A stretch of DNA of 64,000 nt. Source: Ephydatia muelleri (Eukaryota; Porifera; Demospongiae; Spongillida; Spongillidae). Position 1 is the first letter of the stretch. The number at the start of each line of letters is the position of its first letter. The position numbers were made by a program, and so were the translations under genes. Where the stretch lies: positions 107,525 through 171,524 of the forward strand of contig JABACO010000066.1 in the NCBI GenBank assembly GCA_013339895.1, given 5' to 3'. The notes below the pieces were generated by a model. The model was given only the letters and a program-made list of their open reading frames with translations, was not told the origin of the DNA and did no database searches. This document shows positions 43,929 to 54,646 of the stretch, in pieces.

Positions 43929-46112
43929 TCAAATATTTACACAATACTTCAATACAGTGTTAGTACCATAGTTAGCAATGAACACACTGCCATCTCTGGG
44001 ATGTAGTGCAGTACCATAGGGATAGTTCAGATTCCCCACTGTGTGGATCTTGTTTCCTTCAGGATCATAGATGGAGAGACAATGGCCACTATTATCACTG
44101 ACAAGGCTGTAACCTTCACCATCAATGGCTAGTCCTCTGGGACCATTAGGATCACCATACATTCTGACATAGACACCTTCTTTGCTAAACACTTTGATAG
44201 TGTTTGAACCTTGGGCTGCATTCCCTGAGGGTCCAACGCAAGACCAAATGGAGACTGAAAACTATGATTGCCTGAGCCATTACCATCTATGGTTAATAAC
44301 CAACCACCATTTTCATTGAATGTTGTATCCTATGGTTACAATGGTCAGACACAATCAGTTTGTTGTTGGAGTCAATGATGACTGCCACTGGCCAATCGAA
44401 CTGTCCCTGACCTGATCCCCGATGACCAAACTTATGAAGGAACTTTCCACTTGATGTCAGCTTCTGTACACGATAGTTGCCACTATCAGCAACATACAAC
44501 ACATCTCCCTTGATGGATATACCATTTGGATAAGAGAACTGACCATCACCACTTCCTCTACTACCTATGATATTGATCAGTTGACCTGTTTGATCAAACA
44601 CATAAATGCAGTTATCATAGCTCCCAACATAGATGTCTCCATTGTCATGGATGGCTACACATAATGGCCAATTACACTGGATCACTTGTTGGGCATTACA
44701 TAAGGTACGGTAGTCACGTTTAGGCCTCACATCCAGGTCATTAGGACTATTCTGTACATGTTGACCATCCATTGTGATGAGGAGCTGGTGAGAACCAGCA
44801 GTTTGAGGGGTGAGGGTGATGGTGTAGGTACCATCCCTGTGGTCCTCCACCTCTCCATACACAACTGCTCCATTATGTGTCTTGGACCTCATCTCACCCT
44901 TCACCTCTACACCACCATGTGGGTACTCCTCCCCCTTTGAGGTTTTGCTTTGTACCTTAACATGGTACCTGGTCCCCACCCTGGCTACTGATGTGGACAT
45001 CCATGTGCATGAAGATGGAGAAGGGAAGAATACAATCATTTCACCTAATTTGGATAGCTGCCTGACAAGATCGTTTTCACAGACACAGATATGTTGCTCT
45101 GTTGGTTTGGAGTGAGGGAAATGGTCTGGACCCTCTTGAGGGTGGCCTGCAGTTCAGTGGGTATGAGTCCTCCCCATGCTACAATCTCATGGTCAGTGTG
45201 GGTCTGCAGGATCTGGGAGGCCATATCAGTGTAGTGACCAATGTCTCCAACCATCTTCTCAAACTGTTCCTTCTGGAGGGTCAGAGCTGTTGTCTTGGAC
45301 AGTGAAATGGCCTCCAACACTGACAATAGTGTCTTTTTCCTTTCTTCCAATCTTTGCTGAAGTATTTCAAAGGCTTGGTTGATGGCCAAGAAAGCAGTTC
45401 GTTTGAAGATCTCCACTTGTTCTATTATCCTGTTATTTTCATCAATGGCTCCAGTCAACTTTGTCACAACCTCTTTTGCTTCTTCAAGTGCTCCTGAGAT
45501 TTCCATTTGATGGCTCTTTGCTACTGTGGATATTTCCTTCACAGAGTGGCTTTTGTGGGTAACTGTAGTGCAGTGAAGGCATACCAGCAAGCTACAAGTC
45601 TCACAATAAAAATTCGATTTATTGTCCTCATGGTTAGGCTGAGAGCAATAATGATCTCCTGGCTTCATGGTGGTGTGCAGTTGTCTGGCTCCCTCCTGGT
45701 CTAGTCCAACAATTTTGTGTTTGGACCATATTCGATTGCGCTTGTGGTGTTCAAGGCAGAAGGCACACAGGAAGTGATGGCAAGCACAACAGAACACCAC
45801 TGCAGGATCACTGCTTCCTTCAGTACATTGGTCACATGCTACATCACTGTTACTGGTCATCTTGGACATGTACCCTGCTGCCTCTACTTCAAATCCAAGA
45901 TGGAGGCTCCGAGGAAAAACACTGGCCCCTCCCACTGGGATGCTGGTGTTTTGTTCACAGATGGGACATTGGAACATTTGTTGGGAACCACTTTTCTCTA
46001 TCTCATGATGGAGACATTGTAAACAGAAGGAGTGCAAACATGACAGAATTCTTGGATCATCGAAGGGCTTGAAGCACACACCACAGGTCATGTGTGGAAA
46101 GGGTTTCTCCAT
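43929..46112 (-). pseudogene. TRIM-NHL copy 4, full length with three frameshifts
   Basis: From the ATG at 46112 the RING, B-boxes and coiled coil are open for 355 codons. A 4-base loss at about 45071-45074 (ATCT, before the filamin repeat) shifts the frame; filamin and blades 1-3 follow in frame to about 44320, where one base is missing; about ten bases are missing at about 44216-44222 in blade 4; the rest is open to 43929. RING and B-box ligands are intact. Variable residues include CNWPL and YDN (blade 1), YPN (2), DWP and HCN (3), NYPY and NYGT (6). Confidence 0.85.
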
Positions 46113-46362
46113 AACCACACTGTTGGTAGTAAAGGATAAAATAGTGCAGTCTATACAAAAGCACTTGAGTTAAGGGACCTTGACAATTCAAAATCAATTA
46201 AAAGTCTATTACAGCTCCAGGGCAAGACAGCATATATGAATGACCACTGGGCAATACAACATCAGTAGCAGTTTATAAATAGGAACTGGTGTAAACAAAT
46301 GGCCATTAAACCACAGAGTGTTGCCCATATGACCTATGGGTACTGGCAGTCTGCCCTTAGTC

Positions 46363-46463
46363 TCGTACCCAGACCTGTTTACATAAGCATTATCGCATAA
46401 ATGTATAATGCTACGTAAATATACATTATGCAATAATGCTTACGTAAACATGTCTGGGTATGA
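46363..46463. mobile_element. 101-bp foldback (MITE-like)
   Basis: 46363-46393 and 46433-46463 are inverted 31-base arms (CGTACCCAGACCTGTTTAC against its inverse with three mismatches), with a second shorter inverted repeat in the loop. The outer terminus TAGTCTCGTACCCAGA is also seen inverted at about 33173-33188. A small DNA-transposon derivative is likely. Confidence 0.6.
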
Positions 46464-46603
46464 CGTATTCATTTCATAATTATCGCGGGTACGACATGAT
46501 ATCAATGTGGTAAAGACGGAGGCATTCACGAAACATCTCGAAGTCCGCTCCACAAACATAAAACTCGCTTGTTCTAACATCATCATTATTGCTATGAGGG
46601 GAC

Positions 46604-46972
46604 ATGACAGAGACACAAGGTTCAAGCAAAAAGACTCAGCTAAACGTTAACAGACTCCAACTACGTGGAACCTCTGCCAGTGATGCTGAAAGAAGCAAAG
46701 TGGAGCTTTTTGTGTCTTTCAGAGTTAGTGGAGACAATATAACTCTGTTCTTTGAAGAGGGGTACCAAACATTGCTGCAAATAGACACCAGAGATGCTAT
46801 CTGTATGTTTTATTCACTGTATACCACAAGTTATTGTATTCAATTGATGATAATTAACCACTCTCAGCTATCTATAGGCCCAACAATGGTAAGAGCACAG
46901 GGAACAAACGTGGCGCTCATAACGGGGCAGCCTGTAGCTTTCACCCTCACTACCTTCGGTCACACGAATTGA
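46604..46972 (+). CDS. Hypothetical 122-residue protein in unique sequence
   Basis: ATG at 46604 with G at -3. Sequence begins MTETQGSSKKTQLNVNRLQL and contains KVELFVSFRVSGDNITLFF and VALITGQPVAFTLTTFGH. Ordinary amino-acid mix, no low complexity, no signal peptide, and the region is found only once. I do not recognise it. It could be a chance frame or an exon of an inserted gene. Confidence 0.25.
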   Translation: MTETQGSSKKTQLNVNRLQLRGTSASDAERSKVELFVSFRVSGDNITLFFEEGYQTLLQIDTRDAICMFYSLYTTSYCIQLMIINHSQLSIGPTMVRAQGTNVALITGQPVAFTLTTFGHTN

Positions 46973-47263
46973 GCATATGCAAATCGTGTAACAAAAAGCT
47001 AAAACCAAGGTGTATGCATACATGAATATTTAGGCTAACAATAGTAATTAAAAAGGTTGTTTGAAAGCACAATGAAATGAGTTGAGGGTTATTTTTAATG
47101 TTGTTGACTTTTGGTGGATAATTAACAATAACACAAACATTTACAAATTTCAATAGGCCATGATGCAAAGTCCACAGCCAAATTTCAATCACCATGCTAA
47201 CCCAAGATGGATAAATGGTTTTTAAATGCTACAACCATATATGGGATGTGGTTGTTGGGTAAT

Positions 47264-47648
47264 GTCCAGATAATCTGTTCATCATATTGGCATGACAACA
47301 GAGGTACAGTTAGGGTATACAGTATGCCTTCCCCCTATATCAACCCCCCTAGACCACGGGCTGATATGAGGGTACAGTACATGTAGGAAAATATGCCCTA
47401 TTCATAGTGATGTTAGGCTAGGTTTCTGGTGATCACCTCAACTGACCAGTAATGAGTTCACAAAGTGAATCTCATTAGAGGTGGGTTGCTAGGAACACAA
47501 AACCCTAGCCTTACATCACTATGAATAGGGCATATTTTCCCAAGGTTGATATGAGGGTGGGTTGATATAGGGGTAGGGGTACTGTATGGTCACATCTCCC
47601 TCATGCCTGCAGGTAATGGCATGGTGACCAAGAGGATCAAGAGCAGTA
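47264..47648. other. Local inversion within module delta
   Basis: Other delta copies read ...GTGTCCAGATACTGCTCTTGATCC ... CATGATGAACAGTTAG. Here, after TGTCCAGAT, the sequence is the reverse complement of that block: GTTCATCATATTGGCATGAC up to GATCAAGAGCAGTATCT, then delta resumes at CAGTTTAGGGTCATGG. About 17 bases near the old centre are missing. Confidence 0.75.
47320..47584. mobile_element. 265-bp mariner-like MITE with TA target duplication
   Basis: Starts CAGTATGCCTTCCCCCTATA and ends GGGGTAGGGGTACTG, flanked by TA on both sides (47318-47319 and 47585-47586). The uninterrupted sequence in other delta copies is GGGTATATGG or its inverse, giving a clean empty site. A second inverted pair lies inside (47391-47430 with 47503-47542, TATGCCCTATTCATAGTGAT). 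CAGT ends and TA duplication fit Tc1/mariner. Confidence 0.75.
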
Positions 47649-47699
47649 TCTCAGTTTAGGGTCATGGCATAACAAGAGACCACACCACACCTGCTGACA

Positions 47700-48115
47700 T
47701 TCTCATTGCTGGAAGGGACAGAGACAAACCTGCCACATTAGATATCACCATTACATCACCACTGCTCTGCCATCTTGGGTGTATCGTGTCAACAGGATAG
47801 GGAAGCCTATGCAGATGAGGACCACAAGCTCCACTCCAATGGACCCTAATGCCAGGAGTTAGGTTGGTCCTGCATGCCATTGGCTGTGGGGGAGTATGGC
47901 AATTGAGGCAAAGAGGCCACAACACTATCTGCAGGCTAGTGTTCAACCTGGCCCTTCACCTGTCCTCCACCAAGCCAGTAGTAGTGGCTTACACTTATGG
48001 CCAGCTGAGAAGCCACATAGGATCGTATCAGCTATATAGAAAATACAAATACTGGAGAAAAGCAAGATTGGAAAGAAGTCTCCTTCGTTACACTGGATTA
48101 ACCCTTCAACTGCAA
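47700..48115 (+). pseudogene. Reverse-transcriptase ORF C-terminal relic, copy 2
   Basis: Same relic as at 16200-16680: pieces HHHCSAILG, REAYADEDHKLHSN, then in another frame RLVFNLALHLS, then YGQLRSHIGS, with stops between. Its end runs into the ATTAACCCTTCAACT sequence at 48106. Confidence 0.4.
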
Positions 48116-49014
48116 TAGGCGTATTTGTTGTGCCCGATGATTACGTTTGCAGTGAGGAGAGCACATTGTACGAATACGTTGTGCATAATACATCTTTCCA
48201 CCGCTACCTATGCCTTTCATTATTGTGTTAGTACATTACATACTCTTTTCTAGGTGGCGTAGTGATTGTTTGAGAGTCACCTGTTGAACGGAAGGTAGTT
48301 ATACCATTTTGAGGGTCCTCATTTGCTGTACCTCTTGAGTTGTTTCTGGAGGACCTAAACACTTGAAAGGTGGGTAATAAGAAAGAGCCAAGGTGGTAGT
48401 GTGGCTTAGGCGTATTTTGACCACTAACAAGCTATACTTGCGCTGTACACGCTCTTCCAAATCTAGGTGCGCTATGGGAAGAAAATTTCGCCTTGCCACT
48501 ATCGTAAATGTGCGGAATGCAGCAAGGGTGGTGCTCTAAGTCTTGTAGTGTCTCTTCCGCGGCAGGCGCTTGTGATTCATGTGTCTTCAGGGCTTTCAGT
48601 AGTCTCCCCGATCAATGATAATGCCCCGACTGCCTGTCCCAGCACTTCCAGGACTAGTGATTGCAACTCATCAGAATTGTTCAATGCCATAGTTTCCTTT
48701 CCCCTTTCTGCTTTCACATATGGCACGTAGTTAACATCAAAGCTTCTTGGTGCTCGTCTGTTGAAGATAACTCTCCCTTCACCATGGGTTATAGCTTCCA
48801 TCAACCCGCTTACATTAATGTTGACCCGTGGGTTTGCATCTGAGGTTTCTTACAAGCCACAGCATGGATAGAAAGATACAAATCAGCGCAAAAGAAGAAC
48901 CTGCAGAAGGCCATTGTACTGATAAAAAAACTGAATACTTAGATCCAGAAGTGTATGTATGTCTTAATTTGTATGGATTCTATACCCTAGCTGGTGTTAA
49001 TTAGGTGTTAATTA
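48116..49014. other. Mostly unique stretch before the unit 3/4 junction
   Basis: 48106-48215 is the start of the block repeated at 53429 and 61169. The remainder is unique. A 75-codon minus frame (48577-48804, with RVIFNRRAPRSFDVNYVPY) has normal composition but no known motif. No feature is otherwise supported. Confidence 0.4.
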
Positions 49015-49437
49015 TCGATCTTACGCGAATACAGTGTCGACAACCACGCAGCCCTGCATGTACACGTGCATGGTATGTCGCGTCACGCTGGTACATGCAT
49101 ATCTATGGTACATGTAAGAGGGAACCGTAGCGCGATACATCTTGTGTCGCTCTCCCTTCCCTCGTCACCCGGAGAGAGTTGGGTGTAAACGTGCGTACAC
49201 AGTGTGATGTTCAAATGCATTAGAAAATCACGTCCATGATCCAAATGCACCGCCTAAGAATGACAATGACACAAGCCATGAACAGTATGTGTTTAACCCT
49301 TACAACGCAACTGAAATGTACTAGCCTCTACTGGACTGTGAGAAACACTAGTTAGGATAATGAACTTCACACCATTTTACCCACCCAGTTTAAACAATAA
49401 TGGTTTACTTATTCTTTGGCTCCAACGTTTCCATGTG
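49015..49437. repeat. Module beta, end of unit 3
   Basis: ATCGATCTTACGCGAATACAG onward, matching 33283-33646 and 16781-17136, ending at the alpha start. Confidence 0.75.
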
Positions 49438-50135
49438 TCGAGCAGTTTACTTGTGCACAACTTCGAGATCGCGCGATCACGTGATTGTTTTGAAAATGAC
49501 CTTCATATCACGTGAATGTATAAAAATGACCTTATTAAAATATCAATGTTATTATTTCACACACATCTCCTCTTAAAATGCAGGAACAAATTTTTAATGC
49601 CTCTCTCAACAGTGTAATTCAACTGTACTTGTGTTAGAGATCATCATTCTCTGCTTGTGTTCCGTACTATACTGCACTGCACCAAAGAGGTACCAGTATT
49701 AACAAGTAAACTGATTGTACAATAATTAGAAATGTTCCAATGTCATTTCCTGTTCCCTCCCTATTCCCCTATATAGCATATCACACACCCTTACCCCAAG
49801 TCAGATTGGTTAAATGTTCATTGTGCACATTGTCACACAAACACAAAATCACACACAAACACAGAAAAGAACAAATTACAAAACATACACTCCCACATAC
49901 AGATAGACGGACATACACACTTTGAGTGGGAGTGGGGCCATCTTCTAGGATTAAACCAAAGCAGGACTGAAAACACCACTCCCATACCAGATTACAACAG
50001 TTGCACTCAACCCACAAAGTTCTATGTCCATCATTTGCTCTCCAGCCAATCTTCATGGTCTATGTCATTGTCAAGGAACCTTCCACTCTCCAGACCTGCC
50101 AACAATACATATCAAAACACAATAAGGGTATCATT
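49438..50135. repeat. Module alpha, copy 4, truncated
   Basis: Closest to copy 2 (both have GATCGCGCGATCACGTGATT). It stops at about 50127 (AACACAATAAG) and is followed by the tail of a recombinase element instead of the rest of alpha. Confidence 0.8.
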
Positions 50136-50257
50136 ACACTCCCTCCTCCTGCCCCCAGTACAGCACTACCTCACAATACCAAATAGGTTTAGTGCCATTG
50201 TGTACTCCTGCAACAAATAAACACACAACCACATAGATGTACAAAGAAAAGGTCGAG

Positions 50258-50797
50258 TTATATGCCTAGGTCTTTTGAGACCTCCAACCATCTCTGGGCT
50301 GAATCCTTCCCATACCCATCTTTGGCAGATTCTGATTTCCAGCAACCATGCCGCTTAAATAGCGTATCCTGCACACCAGCATTGGCTGCCGCTATGGCAC
50401 CCCCTGCAGGAAGGCTATGCATACCAAACAATGCAGGGTCAAACCCAAGCTTTGCTATCTTATCCAGCAATAGCTCCCTTAGCCTAGAGTAGCTGAGGCC
50501 ACCAGCATTATGCAAACTTTCTCCTTCCTTTGTCAGTACGATTACCCGAAACAGCATTCCATGGGATGTACGATCCAACTTCCCAATATGAACATGTCTT
50601 TCCATCATGCTCACAGGGCATGTTACTGACCCAGTGTGTGCAATGACTAAGGATGCACACTCCCGGTATTGGTCCGTCTTACTGGACTGCACATTGATCA
50701 CCATGTCTTCAGCATTGAAGGTGATATCAGAACATTTGAGCTTTATTAGCTCATTGCAATGCAGAAAACCAGCAAACGCCACCAAACAGCCAGCAAC
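50258..50797 (-). pseudogene. Tyrosine recombinase (DIRS/Crypton-like) catalytic domain, remnant C
   Basis: An open 176-codon frame plus a few upstream codons encodes most of a tyrosine recombinase catalytic domain of the type found in metazoan transposons. Recognised boxes: VAFAGFLHCNEL (box I; the usual Arg after GFL is His, CAT), SKTDQYR, HSLPAGGAIAAANAG (box II H-x-x-R, with Pro, CCT, in place of Arg), KRHGCWKSESAKDGY (His/Trp and nucleophilic Tyr), then KDSAQRWLE. The loss of both catalytic Arg residues means it cannot recombine DNA, although the frame is open. The 5' end stops abruptly against module beta, so the N-terminal domain is gone. Companion fragments are 8147-8345 and 8535-8935. 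Confidence 0.75.
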
Positions 50798-50799
50798 CT

Positions 50800-52920
50800 A
50801 ACCGCCTAAGAATGACAATGACACAACCAGAACAAGCCATGAACAGCACATGTTTAACTCTTAAAATGCAACTAAAATACACACGCCTTTACATGTGGAA
50901 AACATAGACACACAACTCGACTTCAATCACGTGACTATTGTTAATTTGACGAATTTATAAAATGTTGATTTCAAAATAATCAGAAATGTTCTAATGTCAT
51001 TTCCTGTACTTCTGATCTTGGAGACAGACTGCTGACCGTGATGATGATTTTGATGACCTGTTGGATAGGATGAAAGATAACACAGTGCTTCAACAGAACT
51101 AGAGGAAGCCACTTACTATCCAGTCTTGTGACATGTAAAAGGAAGGTTTGCTTACATTGGTGACATGCAGACAGTGAAAATGGGTGGGTATACACAACAG
51201 CTCCAAGTGTACACACACAGGTGTGCAGTCATGGGATGGTGGGTGAACAAAAGCCTGAAACCTGAAAGAGATGGGTCTCGGGGTGGTGGGTTGCCAAAGT
51301 TACGTGCCACACTTACCCAACAGTTGCATGAGCGTCACGTCACCATCATGTATACTGCGACAATGACTTCATGTCAGCTACACTCATCCTGAAGCTCTTG
51401 AGCTGGGCCCTTGTGGATAAACTCTTCATAGAAGAACAATATGCAAGCTGAGTTTAGTTTTGCATCTTCAGTTGTATCTTACTCAACTATCATGTGTGTG
51501 TGTGGGGGTGGGGGGTGGTGAGGGGTGGTGGTGGGGAGGGGGTGGGGGTGGTGAGGGGTGGTGGTGGGGAGGGGGTGGGGGTGGTGAGGGGTGGGGGTGG
51601 TGAGGGGTGGGGTGGGGGTGAGGGGTGGGGGTTGGGAAGGGTGGGGGTGGGGAGGGGTTGAGGGTGGGGAGGGGGTGAGGGTGGGAAGGGGGTGGGATGT
51701 GTGTGTGTGTGTGGGGGGGGGTGGGTGGGAGGGGGTGGGGGTGATAACTGGCAGTACTGCCATGTATGCATGAAAAGTCAGACATGCTACCACCAAATGT
51801 TGTGGTTGTACAGTATGCAAATCCAACACATTCATCCTATGCATGCAATATTGTAACCACACACTAAGAATGGAGACTTGCTAGGTGGAGTTGACCTAAC
51901 AACTCCTTGGCAACTGGTACTCAGCAGCCCAGCACACTAACACTCACATAAAACCCCCAAAATCAAACAAGATGGGGGCAGATGATGTCATGATGATGCA
52001 ATCAATGCCATGACAATGGACACCACATGCAAGATCAATCTATGCAGATGGTGCTTCAAGCTGTACCAAATATGACTGCTGTAATGAAAGCTCGATGAAA
52101 CACAAACACACCATGCAGAAGGACAAGAGACACACTCCATGCAGAGGCACAAGAGATACACACATCCCATATTCATTCTCATATATACACACTTCCAACC
52201 TTATAGCCTCCATTGCCCTCCATTATAACCTCTCCCCCCTGGCAAAGCTCAATCTACATCCCGCTATTTAAGAATCTCAAGATGTCTCCCACATAGCTCT
52301 CACAAGTTCTGCCACATCTCCCCTAGCATTCAGATTCCATCTCTCTGTGTCACAGCGTCCGTGCCAACTGGAGCGTCTCTGTGGAACATGTGGATCCAAG
52401 CACCACACGTTTCCAATGTCATACTAAGGATCAGTTCACTTTGAAGTAGTGGGACAGTTGCCGATAGCAATTCTGTTAGCCAGGGTTAGGTTATACACCC
52501 ATATACATGTATACTACATGTACACACACAGGCACACACATACCTGCAAGCCATGTACTTCCACATTCTCATCATGTGCTAGCTGTTAGGACTACACACA
52601 CCCACTGGGGCATGCAACCCGAGGGAAGGGGCTGGGGACACCAACAACTCGGATTGGATATTGTTTAAAGTGCTTAGCCCTAGTTAACCGATGAACTGGG
52701 CTGCTATGACATGCAAGACATTCCTGTAGTGCACATGAGCAAGCCTGAGACAAGCGAGTAGTGACACTGGTGAGATTTTCTTTTCCTTTTAAAGCCCATT
52801 TCCTATACAAGGACAATGCAAAGCTCTAGGTGGTGTGAGTGGGCGGTGCCATATTACCACACACAATGACGTACCGGTCACACCCCCAGACTCATGCCAA
52901 TGCCACATGGGATTAAGGAT
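50800..52920. repeat. Beta fragment and module gamma, copy 4
   Basis: 50800-50900 is the end of beta, then gamma follows (compare 10930-12660). Its TRIM downstream part (about 52860-53180) continues with no TRIM gene attached: the 3' flank joins delta-type sequence at about 53222 instead, so a TRIM gene has been lost here. Confidence 0.6.
51492..51745 (+). repeat. Expanded G-rich tract
   Basis: About 250 bases of GGGGTGGTGAGGGGTGGTG-type repeats with almost continuous G-runs on the plus strand. The same place in other gamma copies has 50-110 bases. Strong G-quadruplex potential by eye. Confidence 0.9.
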
Positions 52921-53219
52921 TGTAATGTTGGATAATCCGGAAGTGAGAGAGGTTAAATACTAAACAAACTCCAAGGGTTTGAATGGCCGACACACATATT
53001 CAAATACACAACCTTACATTAGATCACATACTACCATTCTGCCGATATAATGATTAGCCAAAATGATTACATAACAAGTGTACATGAACGTGAATAATGA
53101 ATTCATGGAGCAAAAAAGTATTAAACATAAAAAAGATAAAGTTAAAATTGGTTAGTCATTTGCCCTGTTTTGGTTGAGTTACTAATACCAGGTATGAAGG
53201 ACCAGATAAATATAATACA

Positions 53220-54028
53220 TTCATAGGATCGAATTATGTCTGTGCCAGCTGAATAGAAAAAAAATACTGGCGGAAAGCAAGATTGGAAGATGGAGTCAAA
53301 GGATTGGAAGTGTAATTGTGATGTGATAGCACAAGAAGTATAAACGCTCATCTGTTCCATTACGTAGTTTAGTTGATTGCTTACACTCCAGTGAATACAT
53401 TCCGCAGTCTCCATCATTACACAGGATTAACCCTTCAACTACAATAGGCATATTTGTTGGGCCCGATGATTACGTTTGCAGTGAGGAGAGCACATTGTAC
53501 GAATACATTGTGCACATGTGTTGTTGTCTGATGTATTATTACCATGCAGTCCTGCATGTAGATGGTATGTCACGTCACGCTGGTACATGCATATCTAAGG
53601 GCCATTGTAACTGAAGCTGCCATTTTACTCTAGTATGGCTTTAGGAAGGCTGGCCATTACTCGCTGGATCAAGCAATGGTAGATTATAGTCAATGTGTTA
53701 GAGATCAAGTAATTCGTCAAGAAGCAGAACTGTTGTCTCTAGTTAGCGATCCTTCTGCATAAGAATTCAGGTGTGGCCTTTGCTTTCTTGAAGAACGTAT
53801 AGGACTTACAAAGTTACAGCTGTTTGAGTCAGCTTATGGTGGAGAGTGGCAAGGAGACATAGAAGACACGTCACTTTTCTTGTTGAGGTCTTCCACTAAA
53901 ATTATTTTCAGAATGCTCTCTCAATAATGCAGAAGGAACGTCATTGGATGATGCTCCCTCAGTTGAAGGGATGATGGCCCCTCAGATTTTGAAGGGCCAG
54001 AAGAAGGTGATGGCCCCTCAAATGTTGA
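53220..54028 (+). pseudogene. RT tail plus unknown gene segment (zeta), copy 1
   Basis: 53220-53330 is the last part of the RT relic. From about 53620 a plus frame reads KAGHYSLDQAMVDYSQC, RQEAELLSLVSDPSA, stop (TAA 53760-53762), then EFRCGLCFLEERIGLTKLQL, FESAYGGEWQGDIEDTS. At 53950-54028 come two monomers of the 36-bp minisatellite that is long at 62595. The protein composition looks real, and the same stop is in the second copy (61500-61502), so it predates the duplication or marks an exon end. Family unknown. Confidence 0.4.
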
Positions 54029-54546
54029 ACAGGGATTATAGTGGCAGCCGGTCATCGGACAATGTCCGGCCAATTTAGTTAATTGTCCGTTCGATTATGC
54101 GCATGCGCGAACAAAATGTCCAATGAGGCTGGTCCTAGTGCACGGCTGTATCATTAGGCCACTTAGTTCATAAATAGATCATTACGGTACATCTACCATC
54201 ACCGTAGTGACCGACCTAGCAACCGAGTTGCGAATGTATACAGCATGGCTGCATGAAATAAGACATTGGAATAGGAGTTATTGTACATCAACTATGTTTG
54301 TTCTTATTCTGATTCCATGCACGCAGGACCGAATCCTAATGGGTGGTGTGAGTGGTCGGTGCCATATCACCACACACAATGTTGTACATACGTACCGGAC
54401 ACACCCCCAGACTCATGCCAATGCCACATGGGATTAGGGATCGTATTGTTGGATAATCCACAAGTGATAGAGGTTAAATGCTAAGCAAACTCCAAGGGTT
54501 TGAATGCCGGACACACACATTCAAATACACAACCTATGAAGGATGA
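54029..54546. other. Unique insert plus TRIM downstream flank
   Basis: 54029-54330 is unique and includes a GGACAATGTCC palindrome and GCGCATGCGCG; it may be part of a transposon. 54340-54546 matches the gamma end (TACGTACCGGACACACCCCC) that precedes TRIM 3' ends. No gene. Confidence 0.45.
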
Positions 54547-54646
54547 GATAAACATAATACATTTATTTACTGGTAATTGACTGGCATATAGAGAAATGCA
54601 CATTTCTCAACACAGTTGACCATATAAACTTTAATTGCAATCATGT

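Larger units (their letters stand above)
46113..48120. repeat. Module delta, copy upstream of TRIM 4, heavily rearranged
   Basis: Begins as the TRIM upstream flank (46113-46260), then has a unique block (46290-46980), then resumes delta at about 47025. It contains a foldback (46363-46463), a local inversion (47264-47648) and a mariner-like MITE inside that inversion. The distal part is an RT relic. Confidence 0.6.
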
